DNA of 64,000 nt from Lactifluus volemus (taxonomy: Eukaryota; Basidiomycota; Agaricomycetes; Russulales; Russulaceae). The DNA lies in NCBI GenBank assembly GCA_022376515.1, contig WTXI01000010.1, positions 620,001-684,000 on the forward strand, in the 5' to 3' direction. Both the position numbers and the translations under genes were made by a program. Below the pieces are notes generated by a model. It was not told the origin of the DNA and ran no database searches. It saw nothing but the letters and a program-made list of their open reading frames with translations. This document shows, piece after piece, positions 35,609 through 47,690 of this stretch (position 1 is the stretch's first letter; each line of letters opens with the position of its first letter).

Positions 35609-36889
35609 CCTGAAGGGCTAGGTTGTCAGGATGACTGGCAAAAGTGAGATAGCGTAGAATACCTTCTCGGTTGCGTGTATATGGCACCTCAGGGAGATAA
35701 ACCTAACAGCAGTCCGGTTCTCACCCGGAAATTGCTGGAGCATGGGTTAATATAGCTCAACCCATCTACTAAATTCCAATTTGCCGTGGGAGTATATCAT
35801 ATACCTGTCTTTGTTGGTAGCCCATCTGGTGATTACCGTATCTCCGGTCAAGCTAGTGAGCCTTATCTCGCGTGTCGATACGCCCCGGTCAATATTAGGA
35901 TACTGTTTTTACAAATTTACCGGTGTTGTTCAAGCCAAGGACACGTTCCACCTTCCTAACACTGTTGGATCAACGTAAGAGCGCCCTAACAAAACCGGTC
36001 CACTGTATCACAGTAGCCTGTCAGGACGGCTCTGCGGAGAGGGTATCGGTGATTATAGTCCTTATGACTTCTGATGAGCCTTCCTCACAAACTCGATTAC
36101 CCCATTTACTAAGAGGAGATGGAGGCTCTCAATTACTGGCGTGTTTACCAACGCTCCGACTTCAAAAATTGGCTCTACGCCATTACTTAGAACCGTTAGA
36201 ACGCACCTGTCTACATTTGATAGGCGTTACTACATGGTTGGCGTGGGAATGCAACATCACTTGATCGATTGATTGAGACGAATCTGATAGCGCAATGGAT
36301 CCACTAACCTATTTAAGTCACAGCTGGTGCTGTCGGAGATAAGCCACTGATATGTAGGGTTAGGTGTAAAAACTTTGTAGGCTTATTTGGGACATTCTTA
36401 GGACGTGGTCAGGCCTTCCCAGGGTCAGTTTAAATCATGCATAACTTCACGGAGGACTTTGGGCGCTGGTCATAAGGTTCATCTGTCACTGGCATGTCGT
36501 GATTCGAGGAGGAGAGGCTCGAGATGATTCGTTATTTCTTCAATCATGCACATCCTGACGATGGTGGGCACGTCGTCCCCTATTACTTGACTAGTGATGG
36601 GTAACTGCGCCCAATCACGTCACTCTTCGTCTACCAGCAGAATATCCGGTGATCGTGCAGTCCTGTTCTACCCTACAAATGCTGGGTGAACACGATGACT
36701 TCTTTACCTTGAATACGAGGTTCGCAATTTCCAGCTCGTTTTACTAGTAGGCGGCGCTAGCTGCTTCAAGTCTCTTGGGAAACGACTCTATTACGGGGAG
36801 GGCAACCATCCGATAGCCCCAGGGCCATCGTGTGTGGAATACCAGCCAGCTTGTAAGGGTCGACAAGTCTTTTGATAGGCTCCTCGCCA
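35609..36889. other. Intergenic, start of accessory region
   Basis: There is no supported coding frame. The first 150 bp are the promoter side of the sulfite reductase gene. Base composition and ORF content fall off after about 35.7 kb. Confidence 0.4.
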
Positions 36890-38500
36890 AATGGCTGCCT
36901 TTTCACCCATCCCGGTGGTGGAATCACACTCGCAGTGTATGTTCCCATGAGCTTCCTATATAGTGTGAGATTAAGGCTTCCGAGGACCCTCTCGTTCTAG
37001 CAGTCCGCGAGGTTAGTACTTGGAGATATCTATTCACCATTGGCTCATCCCGATTTATACGTAAAAGGAACTATACGCCCAAGCCTAAGTTACCATAATA
37101 TCGATTGGCCGCCCCAGCAAAACATCGTCTTCGCAACGGACCTCGACTCGCCTCACAGCAAACTTTTCGATTTCATCGCAGCCATCCTTGGCACATATGA
37201 ACAATGTGCTATCCTGCCTCTCCATCACACCTGTACTGAGTATGCGTATAAACTGATCATCAGTGAATACCGGCTATCAAACGCTTGGACCCGAAGGAAA
37301 GCGAGTGGCTAACAACGGAAGGCGCCATGTGTGGCACAGCCAGCTATGGTACATAGAGTTCATGACTCAGGTCCTTGCGGAGACGGCGCTAGCTAACGAC
37401 GAAGACAATAAGCAAGGTTTGGTCGAGACTGCGGTGGTTGGATCGTTGTCAGATTCGCGATAACCCGAAACACTTCGAGGTGTCAAATCGGCAACGAACG
37501 AAGGGCGCATGGCCGTTCAGTACGAACTGCAAGAATACACCGTCGGCGATTGTACTGGTGAAGGGCTGAAGTCGGTTCTGTAACTTGCAGAATGATGTCG
37601 AGTACGTCATCTGTTCACATTGTCCATTAACAAGTCATGAGTCCAGAACAGCTTCATAGTGACTTTGGTTCCTGACGATCACTTGTTTGCTGAGATTGAC
37701 ACGCCGCTTTCATTGCAAAATCCCGAGATGGAGGACTCGGAATATGCGAGCTACAAGCTGGTACCGGGCCCGACTGGCTCGAGCTGTTAGAGCCTGCCGA
37801 AGTCTTTGGTAAGTTCGTTCTCGTATCACTGCAGCCCTCGTTGAATTGAGCTATCCTAGCTACAGAGCGGAAGAGATTGGGTGGGTCATATCAACTGACG
37901 ATCTGTTCACACCGACGCTCGAGCATAGTACTGTATTGATTAAAAAAAATCGGCACGCCATAGCATTTGTGCATGCCATCGAGCAACCTGAAGGCGGTTG
38001 GGTGGACTCTTGGGTCATTTACGCGACCATTTTCGCTCTGGAGAGTCTCTCACCGGGAGAAACGTACGAGACAAGTGATTCGGCACGTCGAGCATGCGAC
38101 TTCCTCGTGGGCAAGCGAAGGGAAAATGGCACCCGCGGTGAGTGGTACAAGGTACGCCACGTTTTGGGAAACTTATGAGACTAAAATTTTTGGGACAGAC
38201 ATGCGAGGCCTGCGTATGGATCATACCCAGGTCATCCAAACATCTTGGGCAGTAATGGCTGCAAAGTACCCTCACCCAAAGCCGATTGCATAATTCGTCA
38301 TGTCGCGCCAACTTACCAGTCCGTGGTCGGAGCCTTTCTTAGCGTAGCAACTATTTTTCAGGCCGGCTGATGGACACAAGAGGCCATTGAAGGGATCTTC
38401 AACAGGACTTGCGCGATCTTATACCCAAACTTCAAGTTACGTTTACTATGCGGATGCTCCAAAAGGTGCAAAAGTACCTGGAAGAGAGTGGCACCCTCTC
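36890..38500 (+). pseudogene. Lanosterol synthase (oxidosqualene cyclase) relic, copy A
   Basis: Scattered plus-strand frames match successive blocks of lanosterol synthase. They are LPFHPSRWWNHTR (about 36895), KLFDFIAAILGTYEQCA (37160), NTGYQTLGP (37262), GSQLW...[11 protein letters not shown] (37340) and [11 protein letters not shown] (37445). [12 protein letters not shown] (37545), AEVFG (37798), YRAEEIG (37860), QPEGGWVDSW (37985) and FALESLSPGETYETS (38035) follow. The enzyme cyclises oxidosqualene to lanosterol in ergosterol synthesis at the ER/lipid droplet. Here the order is kept but frames change repeatedly and stops intervene. The catalytic DCTAE motif reads DCTGE. Likely introns are still present, so this is a DNA-level duplicate rather than a retrocopy. 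A functional ERG7 must be elsewhere. Confidence 0.82.
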
Positions 38501-38559
38501 AGGGTAGACTAGCTTGGGGTTGTCGAGGCCATATCTAAATAGAACGCCATCTAAGAATA

Positions 38560-39240
38560 ATACTGAGCTGAGCCGATGTTCCGACTTTCAGCTGTTAGTA
38601 GGCGTGTGACAATCCTGACCCACGGTCGGCCATTACCAAATCATCGATCACCTATCGTTGTACAGGCCCCCTGGTTGGATGACAGCAACAAAGCGCTCAC
38701 CACCCTTCCGCTGGCAAGTAAGTGCCTGTTGTCGCTTGGCTACGAAATCCATGTATTTGACCTTGTATCCAAACCGCTTATCCTGTTAGTTACTATGTCG
38801 GCTCATGTCTAGGAATAGCGACCAGTGTTCCTAGGGAGTCTAGACATGGGCCCTAAGAAAAAGTTACAGTGAATGGAAGAGTCCAGGATCTAACCGCTGC
38901 ACCAGCGGACATTTACCATCCACTGGCATCTCGTGCGTCAACACCATCCTCTCTTTTCGGCACTCCAACTCTCCATCTTTCCCGCGTCACTCCGTATAAA
39001 TATTGATAGGAACATAGGAAATGCACCCATATTTTGGGTTCAGCTCACGGTCGCGGTGTCTCCCACTGGTCAACTCCTGTGTCAGTCGGCTACGTTGTCC
39101 CAACATACCTTTGTCATGACGAAACCTGTGACTCCCACCGCGGCTATACCCTCGATCTTCGCATTGATCGATCCCACCCGAAATTGATGTTCTTTGTTGA
39201 ATTAGACGCGCCACCGGTGGGTGATGACGTTTGATCCAAG
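38560..39240 (+). repeat. Dispersed repeat unit next to ERG7 relic A
   Basis: Segments here recur at 53205-53420 in the same orientation: TTTCAGCTGTTAG..GGCGTGTGA, then GTACAGGCCC, then CCA(C/T)TGG(T/C)CAACTCCTG and CAGTCGGCTAC. Both copies follow ERG7-like sequence directly. The identity of the unit is unknown. Confidence 0.6.
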
Positions 39241-39812
39241 GACGGAGCATCAACCTACCTAGAACTCCAAATGGGCATAGACGTCCCTTGCTAGCTTCAA
39301 GATAGTACTGTACGCAGGTTTTCCTGACGCTCGCTCGCACATGAGCAGTACCCCATATCATTCCAATTTCAGGAAAACTGATTTCCGCAGCGACCGAGCA
39401 GTGCAAAATTTTCGATTAAGTGCCACGAGGCCCGAACACCTCGTGGAGTTAAATTTGTGATCGAACGTGATCATATTCAAATTGTAGAGTATTAGCCGAG
39501 ATCAATTACTTATCATAGAATCTATATTTATTGGTATCATAATCACTTACGGTAAACTGCCCAGCATCGGCAACGGTCGTCAAGCTTGTATAGTAACTAT
39601 ATTCCCTCTTTTTTTCTTTTGAAACCTTCGAAATACATCCGAATGCATCCGGCACCGTATAAATTTTGTCCTTGTCCCCTTCTTTCGTTTCTCTCATCTC
39701 CCACCTTCCTTCTTCCTGCCTTTCTTGCCCGCGACGTTCACTCGTCTCTCCTCCCGTTCTCTTCTCAACTCCTATCCCTCTACATCCCACTCTTTCTCCA
39801 CTCTCTCTTACG

Positions 39813-40836
39813 ATGTTCCGCATTTTTGCCATCTCTCTTTTCGCTCTTGCCGTCGTCTCTACGGTCTCCGCTCTCGTTATTCCACGCGGTTACAAACAAG
39901 ATTCTGATATTCTCGAGGTTCGTCCATCATTCATAGTTTTGAATCGTCTTTCCGAACGTTTCTCGCAGGATTACAATGTATACCACTGGCGGTATCTCCA
40001 CCTAGACTGCGAGAGTCAACATGGCACCCCGTTCTTTCAACAGTGCTGCCACCCTCGCTTGGTACGTCGTTCACTGCCATTAAACTTCTATTCCCCGCTC
40101 ACATACAACTCAGAAAAGTCAGGAGAAGGAGCCCCTTCCTCAATCCTGCATCCCGCCCACCTCTCTGGATGAGGACTGCGACGACGATGGTAACCCTCAT
40201 GTCCCTGCTACGCTTCCTAGTAGCTCCGAAATCCCTTCATCTTCATCTACCCCCACGCATACGACCCCCTTCCCCGACAACCACGCAGACACCAGTCCTG
40301 CAGTTGTCACTACTCCTACTCCTAGCCACACGAACCCCCCTTCTAACGTTCACAAGCAAATTGAGGTCAATCCTGCTCCTACCACAACCACGCAGTCGCC
40401 ATCGCCGTCGCCTTCCCCCGCTTCCGCTGCTAAAAGTCAAGTCTTCACTGGCGTGTATGTGCTCTCGATTATGTTCTCCTCAATCACTAATCATTTTTTA
40501 CTAGGGCTACTTACTATTATCAGAAAGGTGTTGCAGGCGCTTGTGGTACGGTGCACAGTGACAACGATTTAATTTGTGCCTTAGGTGTGTTTCTTGTCGG
40601 TCTTCTTCATCTTAAACCCACTCTTCGTCCAAGATACAACCATGTATGCGGGTGGAGTCCATTGTGGGCAACAACTGAGGATCACTGCCATCGATGGAAA
40701 AAGTGTCGTTGTGACCGTCGCGGATGAATGCCCTACTTGTGGATCACCAACTGACATTGACCTGTCTGAGGCTGCTTTCAAAATGCTCGCTCCCTTGCCA
40801 CAGGGCGTTGTTAACATGCATTGGGAATTCCTGTGA
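39813..40836 (+). CDS. Secreted double-psi beta-barrel (RlpA/expansin-like) protein
   Basis: Five exons (39813-39917, 39969-40061, 40114-40454, 40505-40584, 40634-40836) join in phase to 273 residues. A signal peptide is evident (MFRIFAISLFALAVVSTVSA). It is followed by a short Cys-containing segment (FFQQCCHP) and a Ser/Thr/Pro-rich linker of about 90 residues, likely O-glycosylated. The C-terminal double-psi beta-barrel includes VATYYYQKGVAGACG, YAGGVHCGQQLRI, VVVTVADECPTCG and DIDLSEAAF. Fungal proteins of this type are secreted, related to expansins, barwin and papain inhibitors, and often induced on plant contact. The catalytic role is uncertain. A decayed duplicate lies at 45149. No frame damage is seen in this copy. 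Confidence 0.88.
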
Positions 40837-42714
40837 CAAGCGATACACTCACCTACCATTTCACGTCTTCTTCCAGTTTCTCCGATTTATCTATCCTTGT
40901 TCTGTGGGGCCGTGCCCCTTTCGGTGTAGAGGGTGCACTTGTTGTGAGTTGACGAGCTTTTGATAAGGGACTAACGACCCTGGTGGTGATGATTCCCCTA
41001 CACGATCCCATCACTCCCTGGTGCGCCTTGCTCTACGTTCCTTCACTTGTTATAGCTGGTCTGGTTTTTATTCATTCATTATACTGCAATCGCGTGTGTA
41101 GAGTTCATGTTTGTCAGCCAGCTTAGTACATTCAAGTAATGTGTAGCTGTGCATGTGATCAAACAGTGGGCAACCCGACAACAAGACCTTGAACAAGACG
41201 TTTGTTCTGGAGTTTCTGTTTTTCAGTACCAGGGAAAATGCTGACACTCTGAGAAGCAGAACGATTGTAGTTTTGGTAGAATGGTCAGGTCAGGTACATA
41301 GAATGTACAAAGTGACCGAGTGAGACGTGCAAGAACGAAATTTGTTTTAATACATCGACACTTTTTTGCGTGCCACCACAGGAATATCGTGCCTCCTTCA
41401 TGGATAGGCTGGCAGAGGGTGGAGCAGCCACCACAGGCTTAGGTGCATGCAGCACGATTAGGGTCCCGATGTTCATGTTAGCATACAGTAAAACTGCTTT
41501 TTTTTTCCAAGAATGGTGGTGCCTGAAAGTTGCTTCTCGTACTGTTCAGGTACAATTAGTTCACGATCGGTGTCTAGCGTTTGAAATCATACAGTCCCTC
41601 CCGCAAGTTTTGTTTCAGTGATGTCCTTGCTGGCTCGCTTGCAGGGCATATTTTGGGGTAGTTCACCCCGTGAAATCATCGGGACAGCGGTCGGTTTCTG
41701 TTTGACGATGAGGGCCTCTTTTTTTTCTTTTTTACATTACCTGGTTCTGCTTTGGGAAGATTGGTACTAACCATCTTCATCCCCCCTCCGACGTCACCGC
41801 AGTTTCCTCGGTTTCCTCGGTTTTAACAGACGCGACACTTCAATTGTCAATTTCATGAGAGTGAGAGACATCTTCACACAAGGAAAGGATTCGTTTCACG
41901 CATTCATATATGCAAGCGACACTGCCCTGATAATGTAGCGGATCAAACTCGTCATTTTCGCTGCCAATCTGTCGCTCCGACATGCCACCGTTGAGGGATT
42001 ACATGTACGAAATTGCCAATTCCGAAAAAGGAGAACGAGAACGAGCGATTAATTGCCATCGGGAAAACATATACCCCCCCCCCAGCCCGATATAGCTTTC
42101 CGAAAAGATCCATTCATGACAGAAACAAACTGATCGGAAACACTTGAAATGGAATCGCGTGGATTTAATTCGTCGTAAATTGGCGCACTTTCCATCGCTC
42201 CATCTGACGGTCTCTTCCCCTCAAAAGAGGAGGATGTGGAAACCCGAGTCCCAACACAGCCTCGTTATCAGCCCTATGATTCGGATGAGTTCGAACCTAT
42301 TATCCCCCCTTGACCCTCCTTCCAATAGGCATGTCTTTGGCCAACTGGCCAAGAAAGAGCTTGGGATCGACAACTCAGCCGTACTTGGGTTATTACTGTA
42401 ATGTAGTCGGGCGTGCGTGCCATTCCAAATCTCACGACTTGTCTCTGTACTCACACACAGAATCTTAGCGCCCTTGCCTTGGCTTCCTGGTCGCTGTTCA
42501 TAACGCGAGTCCGAGTCGACGTAGTACCCAAACAGGATAAGCGGTTTAAACAGTGTCAAATACAAGCTTTCCCTATTCGATTCAGTGAGAGTTGGAGCAA
42601 TGCGGGAGAACGAATATTGCCAAAGACCTTGGCAGGATTCAATAACTCGAACCAACCCAGACCCCTTACCAGCTAGCTTTCATATCCTCGTGATTTCGTG
42701 ATGATTAACCGCAT
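40837..42714. other. Intergenic
   Basis: The first 330 bp, the 3' flank of the barrel gene with TTCTGTGGGGCCGTGCCCC, is duplicated at about 45715-45950. Beyond that I see only short frames without motifs. Confidence 0.4.
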
Positions 42715-43300
42715 TGAGCAAGCGATTGTCAGAAACCGAGATCGACATGGACCTGTTCCAGTCTCATGACTTGTTAAATGACAATCCAAACAGACGACTT
42801 ACTCGACTTCGTTCCGCAAGTACAGAACCGACTTCAGGCAAGTACAATCGCTGACTGCCAAGTTTATCCTTGCTACTTCGTACAGTACCGAACGGCCGTT
42901 CGGAGCCGATTTGACGCCCCGAAGTGTTTCAGGTTATCGCGAATCTGACAACGGTCCAATGGCCGTAAAGCCTCGGTCAAACCTTGCTTATTCTCTTCGT
43001 CACTAGCCGGCACAGTCTCTACCAGAGCCTGAGTGATGAACCTTTCATCCCACAACCGGCTGACGTTCGTCCCACATAAAGTTATGTCGCTTCTCGTCGT
43101 GCTGTTTGTAAGCATCGCTTTCGGAACCTTCAACATGGAAGCGCGCAACCGACTTCATCATCTTGGAAATGCGTTGATAGCCAGTATGCTCGTTTTCATA
43201 GCCGACGGGTACTCCGTACCGGCGTGACGGGGCTGCGACGAAATCGAAAAGCTTGCGGTGAAGTGAGTTGCGGAGACGTTGCTTCGCTGGGCCGGCCATT
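42715..43300 (-). pseudogene. Lanosterol synthase relic, copy B
   Basis: On the minus strand this segment encodes [80 protein letters not shown] and a short SDCT remnant of the catalytic motif. The blocks correspond to the middle of copy A and come in the same protein order, but in at least three frames. The copy is truncated at both ends relative to copy A and lies in opposite orientation about 4 kb away. Confidence 0.78.
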
Positions 43301-45148
43301 CGATAGTATGTTAGGTTTGGGCGTATTCATGCTTCTGAAAGAGGACGAACGAAGCAAGTTCGTCGTGGGCCAGATTCTACCGGAACTGGGAGCCGTAAGC
43401 AGAACTCGAGCACAGGACAGAAGAGCTGGCGGAGGCAGACGAAAGGAGGAAAGAATGTCGTGTTTGCTGCCGAGGGGAGAGGAAAGAGTGGATGCCGTGG
43501 GGCCGCACGGGACTGATGTGGAAGAGAAGTAGTGTGGGCGGAGGCCGGCCGCGAAGCCAATGAGGGTGACGCATGCTGCTTCTACAGCGGCTGCGGCTGC
43601 CGTACTATGCGAGTCCACGACTGATGATATGGCGGGCCTTGTTACAGTCATCTTTCAACCTTTTAACCGTGAAGCACTCACCCGTCTCGCGTAACTTGGC
43701 CTTCATCACCGTGACAGTGGCAAAAAATGCCGCGACCAGGTTCGTGGGTCATGTCGTCGTATGCGTGTATGCCTGTCTACTCATGCGAGGCTAGTAGATG
43801 TATCGGTAGTGTTTTTGTGCGGCACAGGTGGGCCGAACGCGATCTTTGTCGCCATCCCGCAGTAGGTGCGATTGGCCCTTTGGCACGCACGCCCGTTGAT
43901 TTGTGTGTTTTTTTCGGTTCGTGTTTGTGCAGTAGCTATCACCGAGGTCAAATCGAACAATCAACGTTTAGGGTTTACATACCTAAGTTCCGTTCGATGA
44001 GTGGCCATGCACGAGCCTGACGACTGAGACAAATCGATCTTCTCTTCCATCCCATATAATCTCACAATGGTGATAACTTATCCAAAAAGTGAAATAGCAG
44101 CCATTAGCCACTGGCAAAGTATTGGTGAAGGTGGAACGGAGGAACTTGAACTACGTACCAAGTCGCGTCCCTGTCAGTTCGACACTGTTGTACGGCCCGG
44201 GGACGCATTGAGAAAGTCGATCCAACGCAGATGAGACAGGGGGCAACCACAACAACAGAAAAGCAAGCTGGAAGCGGCATTGCAGCAGCATGGAGGGACA
44301 GTGAGCCAGACGACTATCAAGATGGTAGGAGGCGATGAGGGACAGCCTGAGGGCAGCGGGGACGGAATAATGAGGAAGTGATGGTGGCGGCAACGGGCCA
44401 AGACAAAGTGCCTGGAGGAGTTGGCAGCGACCCCGGTGGCGGTGGCAGTGATGAGGGGGCTGTGGCAGAGCAGCTAGGGTGTCAAGGTCAACTAGGCACC
44501 ATGAGATGACATGGCCAGTTTGAGGGCAGGGATGTGTTTGATTTGAATTCTAATAGTTATTGCCCATGTGTCGTACCTTGGAAAGTACGGCTTGTAACTG
44601 GGTGTAGGGAGAGGCACTTGGGGTGCTTGTAGCTTTTGATCATTAAACAAAAAAAAAGTGAGATGAGACATCGCACCGAAGACCATGTACAGGCTATGGT
44701 ACAGGAGAAAAAGCAGGAGAAAGACAGCAGAAGCAAAGGGACAGAAGAGTTACACCAAGGAGAAGAAAGAAAGAAGCATAGAAAATCAGAAATAGTACAG
44801 GCAGGAGATACAAGCAGTGAAGTAGTGTGCACATAGATACAAGGTGATACAAGAAGCAGAGCATCGGAGACAATAGCGTGGTAGAGTATCAGAGAAAAGC
44901 CCCTTATTACTAGAGAGTTTTCTGTCCAGAAAGGGGCATCAATGATCCGTAATCAGCTGCTTTAGATCGAGCAATAAATCTGAAGGACTACTACAATTCG
45001 GCACCGCATCTGGTACTGGATATGTGCTATCCTTGTCCCCTCCGTACACTGTATACTTGCGAGCTCGTATCTAAATCACTCATTCTTACCCTTGGCATTC
45101 ACTCGTCTTACCTTCCGTTCTCCACTCCTTTCTCCGCTCTCTCTTACA
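43301..45148. other. Intergenic, low-complexity
   Basis: This contains purine-rich and GGC/GGT-rich stretches (about 44200-44480 and 44640-44800) and short frames of biased composition. No gene was recognised. The end (about 45000-45148) resembles the promoter side of the barrel gene at 39650-39812. Confidence 0.4.
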
Positions 45149-45766
45149 ATGTTCCGCATTTTGCCATCCCCTCACGCCTCATTGTGATCTCAGTCTCTTG
45201 AGGAGAACTTCGAGGATGGTGGTGATTATTATGTCCCTCTATCTACCACGCTTCCTAGTAGCTCCGAAATCCCTTCGTCGACAACCATGCCGCTCCTCGC
45301 TTCCCTTGCTGACTGTCCAGCCTACGGTGGCGAGTTATGGCACTCTCGTCAATTCAATCACTAACCTGCACTAGGGCTACTCTCTATCATCCGGACGCTT
45401 GTGGTCAGGTGCTGTGTATTGTCTATCATCTTCAGCTAAAAACCCACTCTTTGTCTAGCTCCAGCCTTCCATGACGATGGAGACTATTGTGGCCTCCAAG
45501 TGAATATCACTGCCGACAACGGAAGATCTGTCGTTGTGACCGTCGCAGGTGAATGCCCCGGTTGTGACGCCTTCAAAATGGATTTGTCTGTCGCCGCTAC
45601 TTTTGAAGTGCTCGAACCCCTTCCTGTTGGGCGTCGTTCCCATCATTTGGAAATTCGTGTGACAAGTGATACTCCCACCTGCCATTCCACGTCTTCTTCC
45701 ACATGGTATTTCCTCTCATCTGTTCTTGTTCTGTGGGGCCGTGCCCCTTTCGGCCTTTCGGCGTAG
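45149..45766 (+). pseudogene. Decayed duplicate of the double-psi beta-barrel gene
   Basis: The sequence begins like the intact gene (ATGTTCCGCATTTT) but lacks one T, which breaks the signal peptide frame. Most of the linker is deleted; CCTAGTAGCTCCGAAATCCC remains. The barrel part survives as YCGLQVNITADNGRSVVV, TVAGECPGCDAFKMDLS and LEPLPVG with a changed end. The 3' flank also matches. This is an inactive copy from a local duplication about 5 kb away. Confidence 0.75.
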
Positions 45767-46049
45767 AGGGTGCGAGTCGACGAGCTTTGACAAGGGATCA
45801 ACGACCCTGGAGATGACTCCCTACGCGAATCCAGTCACCCTCCCTAGTGTGCCTTGCTCTACGTTGCATCATTGCCAGTGTTACAGCTTGTCTGGATTTA
45901 TTTATCCACTGGGGGGGTGTGTGTAGGTGCGCACGTGACCGAACACTGATTAGTCATATTTTCCCACTACACAAACGAGTCGCACGTGATGCCCGTTTCG
46001 AGTCTCCGTATGTGAGGCTACTAGCCAGGCCGAAAGGAGGTCACGTCCA

Positions 46050-47030
46050 TCGGATGACCCGCTTACATTCCTCGACCATTGTGCCGCCAAGATGGCAGAG
46101 GAAACTTCTCGGGCTCGCTCAACTTTACCTGACACAAGTTGGGATGCCGTGCAGGCGACAACGGAGAGATCGCTTTTACTTGGTCATTTGGACTGGTTAG
46201 TAAATGGTGGTGAGTATTTTTTTTCTCTACTTGAGCTTTTCCTAAATGCACCCCTCTCTCAGTGATCGGGCACTTATGGAAGGAAACGACATCGAGAAGC
46301 TCAGGACGCTTCATTCAAAAATGCTCTGTTTGATCACGTCGCTGGACTCCCCAAGCTTGTTAACGCATTCAAATCATTCGTTACTGTAGGTCACGCATCC
46401 ACTGCGGCTCACATCTTTCTCACCTATTCATAGGCCAAAGTCGCTGATATGATGGTAGAACGACTACTCACGTTCAAGTTAAATGCCTCGCTGGTCCTCT
46501 CCTCATCCTCATCCCTAACCCAAGACTTTTGATATACGCTGCACGACGCATTTTCTAATGGGTTTCAAAAGCGCCACAACAAGCCCGTGGAGATGATTGC
46601 TCACCATATTGACAAGCTTTTGTGCAAGGGTCAAAACTATTCCAGCGATGAGGTATTCAACGAACAGCTCGATGCTGCCCTTGGTTTGTACCGCTTTACA
46701 ACAGACAAGGATGTCTTCCGCACGTTCTATCATTGCACTTTGGCAAAGCGGCTCCTACTTGGCCATAGCGCGAGCAACGATGCAGAAAAGGCATACTTAA
46801 AACTCAAAGAGGGTGCGTATCTCAGCACAAGCATTATTTATTGGAGAATCAACACACTTCCTGTGAACAGACTATGACCCTGAATTTGGTATGGGCAACC
46901 ATATATTTCGAGACCTCGCCTTGTCGTGTGACGCAATGGCGGAGTACCATGCACGCCTTGGGCCTGAGCGTGTGATAGAGCAGAAGCTCACCACAATGGT
47001 CCTACAACAGAGTTTTTGGCCATTCTCGAT
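46050..47030 (+). pseudogene. Cullin (CUL4-like) internal fragment
   Basis: Plus-strand frames match cullin repeats and the start of the cullin homology domain: AAKMAEETSRARSTLPDTSW, ATTERSLLLGHLDWL, ALFDHVAGLPKLVNAFKSF and AKVADMMVERLLTFK. KPVEMIAHHIDKLLCKGQ, YRFTTDKDVFRTFYH, LAKRLLLGHSAS, YDPEFGMGNHIFRDLALS and KLTTMVLQQSFWPF follow. Cullins scaffold RING ubiquitin ligases. Introns remain in place (GTGAGT at 46210, GTAGGT near 46386, GTGCGT near 46813), so it was copied as DNA. Frames shift between blocks, and both the N-terminus and the C-terminal RING-binding and neddylation part are absent. Confidence 0.8.
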
Positions 47031-47239
47031 GGGAATAGGACTTCAAATTGTAATTTACTACTATAACAAAGCTGTTGACTGGTTTATGTAAAATCCTTGT
47101 GTCTGCACTCGAGTTACACCGGTGTGCACCAGTGTGAACTCGATTTTTCTAGTTTTTTTATTTATTTAAAAAAATCAGCATTTATATCCTGCAACATGTG
47201 ACTATGACAAAGACGCGGTCCCTAGGGGTACAGGATTGG

Positions 47240-47690
47240 ATCAGGCGGCGGGGGAGTGTGGGTGAGGTATAACGTTGGGCTGGACGGAAGGATGGCTGTT
47301 CTGGGGCGGGAAAGGGAGTAGAGAGTGGGTACTATCTACAGCGAGAAGGTGTACAATCTATCTAAGATCCCGGGTTCCAGGCTTCTCTCGGGTCTATGCA
47401 GGCACGCGTCGCTTTCAGGAAGTGGGTCATGGCAGCACCACCCTGGGCTGTGCCTAGGAGAACGGGGAGGGAAATATTGTGGTCGATCGGGCGGAGGATT
47501 TTTCGGCGGGCATCTGTATAGAGTGGGCAGTGCGAGACCACATGGTCTACGATCTGAAGGGGCGCCCGCAGGGGCATCGATTTTTCGAGTGTTGACATGT
47601 TGACACACCGGACTGGACCGCACCGGACCGCGGCAACGCTAACTGATTCTGGCCGATCTCGCGAGGCGAATCTGGCAGTTGATGTGAATT
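47240..47690 (-). mobile_element. C-terminal remnant of a non-LTR retrotransposon polyprotein
   Basis: The minus-strand frame contains DHVVSHCPLYTDARRKILRP followed by ISLPVLLGTAQGG and HFLKATRA. This resembles the end of basidiomycete LINE reverse transcriptase/RNase H polyproteins, where a HxxxxCPLY..AR segment precedes SLPxLLGT. No reverse transcriptase core is present. The assignment is from motif resemblance only. Confidence 0.45.
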
